A stretch of 64,000 bases of DNA from Agrobacterium larrymoorei. Its GTDB lineage: Bacteria > Pseudomonadota > Alphaproteobacteria > Rhizobiales > Rhizobiaceae. Position 1 is the first letter of the stretch. Every line of letters begins with the position of its first letter. Location: NCBI RefSeq assembly GCF_013322225.1, contig NZ_JAAMFB010000027.1, forward strand, positions 1 through 64,000, given 5' to 3'. Both the position numbers and the translations under genes were made by a program. Below are positions 9,462-17,569 of this stretch, piece by piece. Under the pieces are notes generated by a model. It made no database searches. It saw only the letters and a program-made list of their open reading frames with translations, and was not told the DNA's origin.

Positions 9462-9644
9462 ATGAGTAAGGACACCAAAGCCCGAGACGCCATTGAGGAG
9501 CGCGACGAAAAAACATCGAAGCCTGCGGATTTACCCGCTGCGGGACCGCACGCAAAGAGCCACCTGACTGATAAAAGCAAGACACCCGGTGCCGGGTCTC
9601 TCCCTGAAGGTCGCGAAGATGACGTAAGCCCTGGCTCCGGCTAA
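9462..9644 (+). CDS. Small hydrophilic conserved-type protein
   Basis: A 60-aa, highly charged, proline- and glycine-rich protein with no membrane segment or cysteine. AGGAGG six bases before the ATG at 9462 is a near-ideal ribosome-binding site and is the main reason to call it real. It reads as intrinsically disordered (runs of Lys, Asp, Glu and Pro). It stands alone between the catabolic operon and the convergent MOSC gene. No function can be assigned. Confidence 0.6.
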   Translation: MSKDTKARDAIEERDEKTSKPADLPAAGPHAKSHLTDKSKTPGAGSLPEGREDDVSPGSG

Positions 9645-9683
9645 ATGAAGCTTCTCGAAAGAGCAGGTCGATAGATCGGCTCT

Positions 9684-10472
9684 TTATTGTTGGGGACCGT
9701 CGACGTCTGACGGGCTTTGAAGACAGCAGACATCCATACCAACGGACAATGTCCCGGCACCCCCTACTTCACAATAGATGCCGAATTTACGTTGGTTTTG
9801 CCTGACGATTGTCCGGAGGATTTCGGGATTTTCATTCAAGTCCGGCTGCGCAATGAAGGTCATTCCACAGCGTTTCGTATGTTCCGCGAAGGTCAGTTGC
9901 ACATCACCGATTTTGAAACGGCACGATTCCCATCCATTTTCTAGAAAACCATCATCTCCACCGGTATCGACAAAAAGTGAGGGCCGGAATCGCCGTTCAT
10001 CTATTTTCTCCGCACACATTGTTTGAAGTTTGCCAATGGATGCCGAAGTCAGCAAATGTAACGGTGCGACCGCGTAGCGTCTTTCGATAATCGGCAAATC
10101 GAGATCGCTTTCGAGGGTGGGTGGGTGATGTCGTCCCACGCCCACCGCAAATCCAAAATGGGATTGCAACATTGCCCGGAGATATGGATCGGAAAGGCAA
10201 TACACCGCTCCATTTGGAAGGCAGATGGTTGTGACGCCGTTTTCATCAATGGAAGATTGAAGAAACAATGCAGGGCGCCATCGGACGCTTGTTTCGGGCT
10301 GCGCAATTTCACCCGTCTCAAGGTCGATGAGGCAGAAACGTCTGTCGCCGACAATACCAGTAACACCTACCTTGACGCTGGATAGCGACTCCCCTCCAAC
10401 GGAGCTGATTGGATATCTCCAGAGGCTCGATATGCTACCAACTCGCTGCAAAAACGATTTCCTTTCAGGCAC
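9684..10472 (-). CDS. MOSC-domain protein
   Basis: A 262-aa protein with an N-terminal MOSC_N beta-barrel (LWRYPISSVGGES near residues 17-29) and a C-terminal MOSC domain containing RRFRPSLFVDT at about 160-170 and Cys202 in EHTKRCGMTF. MOSC domains occur in molybdenum-cofactor sulfurases and in mARC/YcbX-type oxidoreductases, where this Cys ligates Mo, so binding of Mo cofactor and reduction of N-oxygenated compounds is possible. It starts three bases after the stop of the flavoprotein at 10476, so the two are co-transcribed and may form a redox pair. Its position beside N-hydroxylated siderophore genes is suggestive only. Confidence 0.75.
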   Translation of the reverse strand: MPERKSFLQRVGSISSLWRYPISSVGGESLSSVKVGVTGIVGDRRFCLIDLETGEIAQPETSVRWRPALFLQSSIDENGVTTICLPNGAVYCLSDPYLRAMLQSHFGFAVGVGRHHPPTLESDLDLPIIERRYAVAPLHLLTSASIGKLQTMCAEKIDERRFRPSLFVDTGGDDGFLENGWESCRFKIGDVQLTFAEHTKRCGMTFIAQPDLNENPEILRTIVRQNQRKFGIYCEVGGAGTLSVGMDVCCLQSPSDVDGPQQ

Positions 10473-10475
10473 TGC

Positions 10476-12152
10476 TCAAGCCCTTATAAGAAGTTCGTCG
10501 CGCATAGGGAGGCAGTCCTTGATGATCGCTTGCGCGACCGTTTCACCAATCTCAGCAGCGCTTGTTATGCCTTGGATAAACGGATCCTTATGCAACAGAT
10601 AAGGAATTGCCGCACAATATAGGCTTGTCGGCGTTCCGTAAGCTCTAATCCTGTAAACATCGTCTACGTCTACTCCGCCAAGTCGCTCGGGCGTTTCGGA
10701 TTCCTCATCGATATTCAGTGTGCTGGCCGCAGGCGTATGGGCTTTCTTTATCCCGCCATCGGCAACGAGAGACGGAAAAGGAAAATCGTCGGCAGAGAGC
10801 GCCTTTTGTCCAATCGCTTCGATAAAGCCATCGAAATGAAATACACGGCCGTCGCTCGTCAAGGCAGCGCCTCTTGCGAGTCCTCGTGTTTCGATCTCGT
10901 AATCTTCACCGAGTTTCAGAATGTCGAGCACTCCCGCATTTCTGAGGGCAAGAAGGCGCTTGATAGAGAGATGGGGAACCGTAGCATATTCATCGATGAA
11001 AATGCTCTTGAGCGATGCGTTGAAGCGCTTGAAGTCTTCCGTGTCCAGATGCGGGGCAATTTTCGCGATGATCTCGTGGGTAATCATGATGGCGTATCGC
11101 CATGGCACTGTATGCTCGTCGCGCATGTTCTTTTCTGCTTCCGCCAGATTTGCCGCTGCCCACACGAACGGGTCTGTACCCGCGCGGCGGCTGTAATATG
11201 CGTCTGCGAAACTGTCGACTGTTAGATCTGCCAAGCCGATTTCAGCGGCATAGGATGGGTCGGACGTCACAAGCTCCTGCTTGAACAGCTCGAACACCTT
11301 GTCCAACAAACCATAGGCACCTTGCGAGATGGCGTTTTGTACAGCTTCAGAGGTGCAGAATTTGGGCTCAAGATAGGGCAATGGGCAGTAAAAATCGGCT
11401 TCCGGCAACAGGCCCTTTCTGGACATGAGCGTTGCCTTGAAATTCTCATTTCCCGCCTTTCGTTCGTACCTCAGCTGGCCGTCCGGTTCGTAAATGAACG
11501 AGCCATTCGATGTGGAGACGGTCATCAACGCGTCGATCGCGCTGAGCGAGGTACCGAGAATACCGATGTGACCATGGCCTATGGTTTCCAGCCTGAAGGC
11601 GGGCCACGGGGAGGTGTAATAGCCAGGGCTGGTTTCGATTTCCGTTGGCCAGTGGTGTCCGGTTGCGATCACGACGTGATCGAACAGCGCGGGAAAGTCT
11701 TCCTCTCCCTCAACGATAACGCTTGCGCCGTGCTGGTGTTTGATAATGTCTTTGACGCGATGACTTCCCTTTGCCGAAACCTGATGTTCCTGTGACTTTG
11801 CATAGTTCACCAGAGCTTTGAACTGATCGTGGAAATAATCGCCAAGTACCAGCCTTGGATAGAATTGCCGCCCGTTGATCAGCGATCGCATGATCGCAAA
11901 GCGTGCTAGATACTCATCCGGCTGACGCTTCAACCAATCGATGAGGGTTATCGCGAGTTCAGGGATTTCGATGCTCGGAATATTCGACAGCATCACGGGG
12001 TCGTTCACGCCGGGTAGATAGGGCGTGCCTTTTCCTATTTCCTTCTCCGCTTCAAAAACGGTGATATGCAGAGGAACTGGCGATTTTGCGAGATTTTTTA
12101 GTGTGTAGATGCCCGTGGGGCCCGAACCGATGATGCAAACTCTATTACCCAT
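10476..12152 (-). CDS. FAD/NAD(P)-binding oxidoreductase (NAD_binding_9 type)
   Basis: A 558-aa flavoprotein-like enzyme. The dinucleotide-binding GSGPTGIYTLKNL motif is at residues 8-20, GKGTPY at 43-48 and ATGHHWP, a typical second nucleotide-contact motif, near residue 165. The overall pattern matches the FAD-NAD(P)-binding family whose members are mostly uncharacterised and often lie in biosynthetic clusters. It is the first gene of a two-gene operon with the MOSC gene. A near-perfect operator-like palindrome is centred about 80 bp upstream. Substrate and electron donor are unknown. Confidence 0.75.
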   Translation of the reverse strand: MGNRVCIIGSGPTGIYTLKNLAKSPVPLHITVFEAEKEIGKGTPYLPGVNDPVMLSNIPSIEIPELAITLIDWLKRQPDEYLARFAIMRSLINGRQFYPRLVLGDYFHDQFKALVNYAKSQEHQVSAKGSHRVKDIIKHQHGASVIVEGEEDFPALFDHVVIATGHHWPTEIETSPGYYTSPWPAFRLETIGHGHIGILGTSLSAIDALMTVSTSNGSFIYEPDGQLRYERKAGNENFKATLMSRKGLLPEADFYCPLPYLEPKFCTSEAVQNAISQGAYGLLDKVFELFKQELVTSDPSYAAEIGLADLTVDSFADAYYSRRAGTDPFVWAAANLAEAEKNMRDEHTVPWRYAIMITHEIIAKIAPHLDTEDFKRFNASLKSIFIDEYATVPHLSIKRLLALRNAGVLDILKLGEDYEIETRGLARGAALTSDGRVFHFDGFIEAIGQKALSADDFPFPSLVADGGIKKAHTPAASTLNIDEESETPERLGGVDVDDVYRIRAYGTPTSLYCAAIPYLLHKDPFIQGITSAAEIGETVAQAIIKDCLPMRDELLIRA

Positions 12153-12221
12153 TTATTCGCTCCAGCCCTGCAAAATGGGCGCAAGCGTAAAGGTGTAAGG
12201 CCGGGTTAGGTTCCGCTATTT

Positions 12222-12245
12222 ATAATGTTCGAAATCGAACATTAT
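12222..12245. promoter_or_regulatory. 24-bp operator-like palindrome upstream of the flavoprotein-MOSC operon
   Basis: Perfect 11-bp arms ATAATGTTCGA and TCGAACATTAT separated by AA. The site lies 70 bp upstream of the flavoprotein start and about 350 bp before nhaA, in an otherwise gene-free interval of 12153-12591 in which I saw no convincing ORF. The length and symmetry suit a TetR- or MarR-type dimer; the GTTC/GAAC halves resemble but do not match the alphaproteobacterial LexA box spacing. It is not followed by a T-run, so a terminator is unlikely. Confidence 0.55.
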
Positions 12246-12591
12246 TCTTTTAAAACAAATTGATCTGCCGGAAATAGGCGAACGCGCGCCTTCAAGCGCT
12301 ATCTCGATTCTGTTCGCACATGGTCTGTCTCGTGACAGCCCGCCCACGTCCACGCCAAATTCTTTGGGAACGCTCAAACAGCTGTGGCCGGTACGACAGG
12401 CAATGGCCATCCGCTCATTCGTGTTTAGAGGAATAAAGGCCCGGCCATTTTTTGGCGTCTTTGTGGCGGTTTAGCTGGCAATGAAACGCGGTATCGGCTA
12501 TCTATCCATCATAGCGCGTGCTGCGTGCGCTACGGGTTCCCCGAAATCGACGGAGACTTCTTGCAACTTCCAATCATGGGAGCGAAAACCT

Positions 12592-13806
12592 GTGTCTTCG
12601 ATATCCAATAAAGGTCGTATCAACTCTACTCTTCGAAAATTTCTCGACAATGAAGCATCAAGCGGACTGGTGCTGATGGGCGTCGCTCTTCTGGCGATCA
12701 TCGTTGCGAACTCTGCCCTGGCGGAAAGCTATTTTCACCTGTTGCATATTTATATCGGCCCGCTCAGCCTCCAGCACTGGATCAATGATGCTTTGATGGC
12801 ACTCTTCTTCCTGATGGTCGGTCTGGAAATCAAACGCGAAATGACGGACGGACAGTTGTCGAGCTGGAGCAGGCGGATACTTCCGGGCGCGGCTGCGGCC
12901 GGTGGAATGCTGTTCCCCGCACTGTTTTACGTATTCATGAACAGCGGCGACCCTTCCGCCATGAGAGGCTGGGCGATTCCCACCGCAACGGATATCGCTT
13001 TCGCTTTGGGCGTCATTTCGTTGTTCGGATCAAGGGTTCCGGCGTCATTGAAGATATTCCTTGCAGCGCTGGCCATCATAGATGATCTCGGTGCGGTCAT
13101 CGTGATCGCAATATTCTATACCGCCGATCTTAATCTTCTGGCGCTTTTGGCGGCAGCGGGTGTTCTGTTGAACCTCTTCATCTTCAACCGAATGCGGGTT
13201 CAGGCTCTTTGGCCATATCTAACACTTGGTGCCGTTCTTTGGGTGCTGGTGTTTGCCTCTGGTGTTCACGCAACGCTGGCAGGCGTCATGCTGGCTCTGA
13301 CCATTCCACTGAAACTGACGCCCGGCACGCCGGAGGCACAAGGGTCGGAGTCGCCGCTCCATCGGCTGGAGCATCTATTGCACAAGCCGGTCGCCTTCAT
13401 CGTCGTTCCCATATTCGGCTTCGCGAATGCAGGCGTATCCCTTTCCGGCCTGAGCATGGCTATTTTTTCAGAACCATTGACCATGGGTGTGGCAGGAGGC
13501 CTCGCTTTGGGTAAGTTGGTCGGCGTTTTAGGAACGGTGTTTCTTTTGGTTCGCCTGGGCGTGGCACAGCTTCCGGCGCAGGCCAGTTGGGGACAGGTTA
13601 CAGGCACCGCCTTCCTGTGCGGTATCGGCTTCACCATGTCGCTGTTTATCGGCCTTTTGGCATTCGACGACCCGACGGTGCAGGATCACGTCAAGATCGG
13701 TATCCTTATGGGATCGATCATATCCGGGGTCGTCGGCTCACTGTTTCTCGCCTTTTTCGGTCGACGCAACTCGGCGCGCGGGACTAACCGCAACCTTGCC
13801 TCGTGA
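12592..13806 (+). CDS. nhaA: Na+/H+ antiporter NhaA
   Basis: A 404-aa inner-membrane antiporter that exports Na+ (or Li+) in exchange for protons. It is full length for NhaA, with about 12 membrane segments. Hallmarks are MALFFLMVGLEIKRE, PTATDIAFALGVISL and the ion-binding Asp-Asp pair in AIIDDLGAVIVIAIFYT. I chose GTG at 12592 because GGGAG lies at a good distance and the protein then matches the family N-terminus (LRKFLDNEASSG); an in-frame ATG at 12481 would add 37 unlikely residues. Converges on the siderophore operon. Confidence 0.93.
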   Translation: MSSISNKGRINSTLRKFLDNEASSGLVLMGVALLAIIVANSALAESYFHLLHIYIGPLSLQHWINDALMALFFLMVGLEIKREMTDGQLSSWSRRILPGAAAAGGMLFPALFYVFMNSGDPSAMRGWAIPTATDIAFALGVISLFGSRVPASLKIFLAALAIIDDLGAVIVIAIFYTADLNLLALLAAAGVLLNLFIFNRMRVQALWPYLTLGAVLWVLVFASGVHATLAGVMLALTIPLKLTPGTPEAQGSESPLHRLEHLLHKPVAFIVVPIFGFANAGVSLSGLSMAIFSEPLTMGVAGGLALGKLVGVLGTVFLLVRLGVAQLPAQASWGQVTGTAFLCGIGFTMSLFIGLLAFDDPTVQDHVKIGILMGSIISGVVGSLFLAFFGRRNSARGTNRNLAS

Positions 13807-13817
13807 ACTATTTCCTC

Positions 13818-13851
13818 ATCGGCGCGAATGGCCAAGTGACCTCGCGCCGAT
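13818..13851. terminator. Hairpin downstream of nhaA
   Basis: Ten-base arms ATCGGCGCGA and TCGCGCCGAT flank a 14-base loop directly after the nhaA stop. There is no long T-run, so termination strength is uncertain. Confidence 0.45.
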
Positions 13852-13875
13852 CTCTGGGTAGTGCAGCTTTCAGAT

Positions 13876-13907
13876 CATGCACGCAAACTGAAATGTTTGC
13901 GTGCATG
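13876..13907. terminator. 13-bp hairpin between convergent nhaA and siderophore synthetase
   Basis: Perfect arms CATGCACGCAAAC and GTTTGCGTGCATG enclose the loop TGAAAT. Located between two convergent stop codons, it probably serves as a bidirectional terminator or RNA-stabilising hairpin, although no U-tract is seen on either side. Confidence 0.5.
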
Positions 13908-13938
13908 CAACAGAGATCGGAACTTGACCGCAGTTGCC

Positions 13939-15759
13939 CTATCGAAACCGGGCGAGCGGGTTTTCCAGCTCTCCAATATATTGCAAGCTTTGTTCTGGAT
14001 TAAGCAAATCGAGCATCTGCTGATTGTTGTTCAGCTGCAATCGGTTCAGGCAATTGCGAACGAAACGGTCCGCGAATAGGTCATGGCGGACATATTTTTC
14101 TCCCAACTCAGGATGCTCGTTGTGATATTCGCGAATGCACTCCGCGACGAGCGACCAGAACCCATCTTCATGTAATTCACCCGTTTCGTGCAACGTAGCC
14201 GAAAGATAGCGGAAAAAGCAGTCGAACACGTCGGTAAAGATGCAGTTGAGCTTCATCTTGTCATCGATCGTGTATGAAATACGCGAAATTTCCTCTGGCA
14301 ATTCTATCGATCCATTCAGGATACCAATTTCCTCGCCGATATCCTTTATGATCGCCCGTACAGGGACGTGGTTCTCCAGCACGAGAATGAGGTTTTCTCC
14401 ATGTGGCATGAAGGCGAGATCGTAGCGGTAGAAGCAATGCACCAAGGGGGCCAGATAGGCTTTGAGGTACGCTGCAATCCAACTCTTCGCATCCAGACCG
14501 GACAGAGCGATCAATTCTGAAATAAGCGGTTGTCCGTCACGATCCCGATGCAGCAAGGCTGCCATCGTCATCACCCTCTCGCTGGTCCGCAGGCGCGGAA
14601 TGGGGCTTTCACGCCACAAGGCAGACAGCATCTTTTTATAGGGCGAGTCGAGTTTCAGTCCCTGATCGTAATATGGGAAGCGATAACCGATTGCCGCAAC
14701 TTCACGCAGAATGCTGAAGCCGTTCTTGGCCAGATAGCTGTCCGCCGTGACGAGTTCACCCAGCCATTCGTTGATAGCAGGTGTTGCCACCATGTATTTT
14801 GGTGAAAGACCACGCATGAAGCCCATGTTCAACACGGAGATGCCGGTTTTGACGTAATGCTTGCGCGTATCCGTCGTATTGAAGAAGGTCCGTATGGATT
14901 GCTGCGCCCGATATGTATCGCTGCCGTAGCCAAGGCAAACGATGTGTCGTCGGGCCACGTCAGCCGCAAATGTGATTGCCAGCTTGTTGAACCACTGCCA
15001 CGGGTGGGTGGGCATCAACCAGTAATCGGCAGGATCGAGGCCAAGCCTCGTCAGGCGCATTTCGAAGGTGCTCAATGTCGTCCCATCAAGTTCGGCATTG
15101 ACGAGTTCTTCGTAAGAGAGCGTGCTCATTGACGTAAAAGTCGCTCTTTCCTTGCTGACCGCAAGCCAGACGATCTGAACCTCATTGCCGGCCTCTGGTG
15201 CATAGAGGCGGTAGTCGGCTGCATCGAAACCGATCCTGCCATTGTTGGCTATGAAAGTTGGGTGGCCCTCCGTCATGCCCGCTTCGATGTTCTGATAATC
15301 CGATGACGCAAGTTGACGCGAAGAGATGTGCCGCTCTTCTCGCTTGAAGGACGCGCCATAAAGTGTCGTTGACACCTCCTCCAGGTAAACGGGAAGCATC
15401 GACTCTTTGATACCCAGTGTTTCCGCAAATTCGATGATGAGCGCAAGCGCATCGAGCGGAGCAAGAGTTCCAGCCATCGTCTTTTCTATCGAAACTGGAT
15501 CTATCGACCAGTGATCCAGAGCGAGACGCTGGGCCTTGAAGCGATAAACGATGTCGGATTTCGTATCTGGGCTGACCGTATAGAGACCCCATTCACCTTC
15601 GCTGGAAACCAGGGTCGGGGAGAGCAACAATTCATGAGAAAACTCTGCCAGGGATTTATGCACGAGATGACGATTTACCTCGTCCCATGCAAGCGGCCCC
15701 AGATGGGCGGAAGCCTTTTCAGGAGAAATTGAGGTGGACGGAAAATTGGAAATGTTCAT
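13939..15759 (-). CDS. NIS siderophore synthetase (IucA/IucC family, DesD/AlcC-like)
   Basis: A 606-aa NRPS-independent siderophore synthetase, full length. These ATP-dependent enzymes adenylate a carboxylate and condense it with an amine or hydroxamate. Family motifs are MPTHPWQW in the middle, KTGISVLNMGFMRG (nucleotide-binding region) and the C-terminal FMPHGENLILVLEN. It is the last gene of a four-gene operon and its ATG overlaps the acyltransferase stop (ATGA). A single synthetase with one hydroxylase and one acyltransferase matches the putrebactin, alcaligin, bisucaberin and desferrioxamine pathways, not aerobactin-type pathways, which need two synthetases. Confidence 0.92.
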   Translation of the reverse strand: MNISNFPSTSISPEKASAHLGPLAWDEVNRHLVHKSLAEFSHELLLSPTLVSSEGEWGLYTVSPDTKSDIVYRFKAQRLALDHWSIDPVSIEKTMAGTLAPLDALALIIEFAETLGIKESMLPVYLEEVSTTLYGASFKREERHISSRQLASSDYQNIEAGMTEGHPTFIANNGRIGFDAADYRLYAPEAGNEVQIVWLAVSKERATFTSMSTLSYEELVNAELDGTTLSTFEMRLTRLGLDPADYWLMPTHPWQWFNKLAITFAADVARRHIVCLGYGSDTYRAQQSIRTFFNTTDTRKHYVKTGISVLNMGFMRGLSPKYMVATPAINEWLGELVTADSYLAKNGFSILREVAAIGYRFPYYDQGLKLDSPYKKMLSALWRESPIPRLRTSERVMTMAALLHRDRDGQPLISELIALSGLDAKSWIAAYLKAYLAPLVHCFYRYDLAFMPHGENLILVLENHVPVRAIIKDIGEEIGILNGSIELPEEISRISYTIDDKMKLNCIFTDVFDCFFRYLSATLHETGELHEDGFWSLVAECIREYHNEHPELGEKYVRHDLFADRFVRNCLNRLQLNNNQQMLDLLNPEQSLQYIGELENPLARFR

Positions 15760-16367
15760 GCGTTTTCTTCCTGTGCGATTGTGTGATGGAACGCATCGCG
15801 GGTGACGAAAGCCAGAGCTGCGGTTTTTTCTTCGAGCTCTATGGTTCCAGCGTAAGTGAAGCCGACTTTTCGATTGAGCCTGTGAACCTTCTCGTTCCGG
15901 ACATCTGGTTCCACCACTAATCGCTTTACCGCCGGATTGCTGAAGTGGTAGGCAAGGACTGTACGGATGATGGCGAGAGTGAAGCCGGAGATCAGCTTTC
16001 GGGGAGGAGCCACCATGAAGTGCATGCCCCAGTCTCCCACCTCGACATCATAATGTTTGCCCACCTGATCATGTGCTGGGTCGTAGGATTCCATGATGAA
16101 AGCGGGCTGATCGTCGAGGTATCCGATATAGGCCTCTGCGTGACCGCTATTCTGAAGCGTCTCGTAAAATGCGATGACTTCCTGCTGGCCGAGGTGACCC
16201 ATGTTCCAGAAGCGCGCATAATCCTGCACGAACCAGCCATGTAGACGCTCGCCATCATCTCTAGGGTCGAGGGCTTTCAGGGTGAATGTGCCAACGCCGT
16301 TGTGATGTTGGCTGAAGATTACGGGTCGCTGTTTTTCTTGTGAGTGATGTGCCATGTCAGTCTTCAT
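15756..16367 (-). CDS. GNAT acyltransferase for hydroxamate formation (IucB/RhbD/AlcB-like)
   Basis: A 203-aa acyltransferase of the siderophore-associated GNAT group. It would acylate the N-hydroxylated amine made by the hydroxylase. The family signature DYARFWNMGHLGQQEVIAFYE is visible in the first third (GYLDDQPAFIMESYDP follows), and DWGMHFMVAPP and RLVVEPDVRNEKVHRLNRKVGF mark the acyl-CoA fold. I chose ATG at 16367, which overlaps the MFS stop as ATGA; an upstream in-frame extension would run inside the MFS gene. The donor is probably acetyl- or succinyl-CoA, which sequence cannot decide. Confidence 0.88.
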   Translation of the reverse strand: MKTDMAHHSQEKQRPVIFSQHHNGVGTFTLKALDPRDDGERLHGWFVQDYARFWNMGHLGQQEVIAFYETLQNSGHAEAYIGYLDDQPAFIMESYDPAHDQVGKHYDVEVGDWGMHFMVAPPRKLISGFTLAIIRTVLAYHFSNPAVKRLVVEPDVRNEKVHRLNRKVGFTYAGTIELEEKTAALAFVTRDAFHHTIAQEENA

Positions 16368-17569
16368 TGTTGTTGCAAGGCGGGCTGGATGAGCGGTGAA
16401 GCCGGGGCAAGCGAGGGTTTCAAACACAGCCGATAGATGAGCAGGGTGGCGGCGACGCAGATGCTGGCGATCAGGAAAGGCATTCCCTGCCCAAAATGCT
16501 GAGTGACCGATCCACTCACCAAGGCTGCCGCCATGACGCCGCTGTTCTTGGCAATGTTCACAAGGCTGAAACCGGAGGCGTAGCGGGATGTCCGTGCGCG
16601 TTCGAAAAAGAGAACGTCCAGACCGACTGTGACTTTGTACAAGCCGACACCGTATATGATGCGGCCAATGACGACGCATACGGCGTTCGGCAGTGACTGT
16701 ATTGCAAGGCCGATGGCGGTGAGCATCAGTCCAAAATCGTTGCGCTTCCATGCAGGACCGGGCTCTTTCACAGCGTGCGACCAGGCCAGAAGTGTCAATG
16801 CTACGAAGCCGGGTATCGCAAAGACGAGGCCCGCCTGTATCTGGGAGGATGCCGTTGCGATGGTTCGCCACCAGACTGCGGTAAATGGCAGCGCGATGTA
16901 GAATCCGAAATAGAAGCAGAACATGACGCACAGCAGCAGGAGGAATTGCCTGCTATCTGTCTCGACTTCACCTTTTTCGCTTTGAACAGGATCGTCTGAC
17001 AAAGAAATCGCGTCATCCGATGCTTTACGCCCCAGCAGAACCAGCGCGATGCAGATGACAGCCTGTGCGATGTCCCCAGCAGCCATGGCCAGATAGGGCA
17101 TCGCGTAATCGAACGTTTCTACGAGATGCCCGCCGAATGCTGCCCCGACGATCCCGCCGAAGTGAACGATGACTGCCAGTGCGCCAATCGTGCTTGCATG
17201 TTTTGCCTTGGGTTGCATGGCAATCACGTAAGGGTACATCAGCAGGTAGCTCGCCTTGACCGCGACCACGGCAAGCGACAGCAGCCAGAAGTCCACAAGG
17301 CTTGCGGTGATATAACATCCGATGCTGAAGATAGCCGCCGCGGTTTGAGTGGCGATCAACATCGGCAGGGTGCCGATCCGCTTTGCAACCGTCACCCAGG
17401 CGGGCAACGATAGCATCACCGTGAGCGAGATCGTGGCGAGATAGGCACCGACGATCACAGGCGAGACGGCGTCGAACCGGGTTTGAAAGAGCTGCGGATA
17501 ATATGGGAGAAGCATCGTATCGCTGATGACGGCGATGGCCGTCATTATCAGGAGCGCTGGTCCTAGCAT
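16364..17569 (-). CDS. MFS transporter, probable siderophore exporter
   Basis: A 401-aa major facilitator protein with about 12 hydrophobic segments and a central cytoplasmic loop near residues 180-205. It lies inside the siderophore operon between hydroxylase and acyltransferase genes, overlapping both by 1-4 bases, so it is translated with them. Equivalent positions in aerobactin-like and alcaligin-like clusters (for example AlcS) encode siderophore exporters, hence the assignment. Import cannot be excluded, although a second permease at 21662 better fits that role. Confidence 0.8.
   Translation of the reverse strand: MLGPALLIMTAIAVISDTMLLPYYPQLFQTRFDAVSPVIVGAYLATISLTVMLSLPAWVTVAKRIGTLPMLIATQTAAAIFSIGCYITASLVDFWLLSLAVVAVKASYLLMYPYVIAMQPKAKHASTIGALAVIVHFGGIVGAAFGGHLVETFDYAMPYLAMAAGDIAQAVICIALVLLGRKASDDAISLSDDPVQSEKGEVETDSRQFLLLLCVMFCFYFGFYIALPFTAVWWRTIATASSQIQAGLVFAIPGFVALTLLAWSHAVKEPGPAWKRNDFGLMLTAIGLAIQSLPNAVCVVIGRIIYGVGLYKVTVGLDVLFFERARTSRYASGFSLVNIAKNSGVMAAALVSGSVTQHFGQGMPFLIASICVAATLLIYRLCLKPSLAPASPLIQPALQQQ

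Noticed and set aside
12222-12245. LexA (SOS) box reading of the palindrome
   Set aside because: The GTTC and GAAC halves are present but the orientation and spacing do not fit the GTTC-N7-GTTC form used in Alphaproteobacteria.
12216-12410. 64-aa minus-strand ORF upstream of the flavoprotein gene
   Set aside because: Composition is arbitrary, it has no ribosome-binding site and it overlaps the palindrome at 12222-12245.
16368-16931. Longer N-terminus for the siderophore acyltransferase
   Set aside because: The open frame upstream of 16367 is a shadow inside the MFS gene and the ATGA overlap gives a better start.
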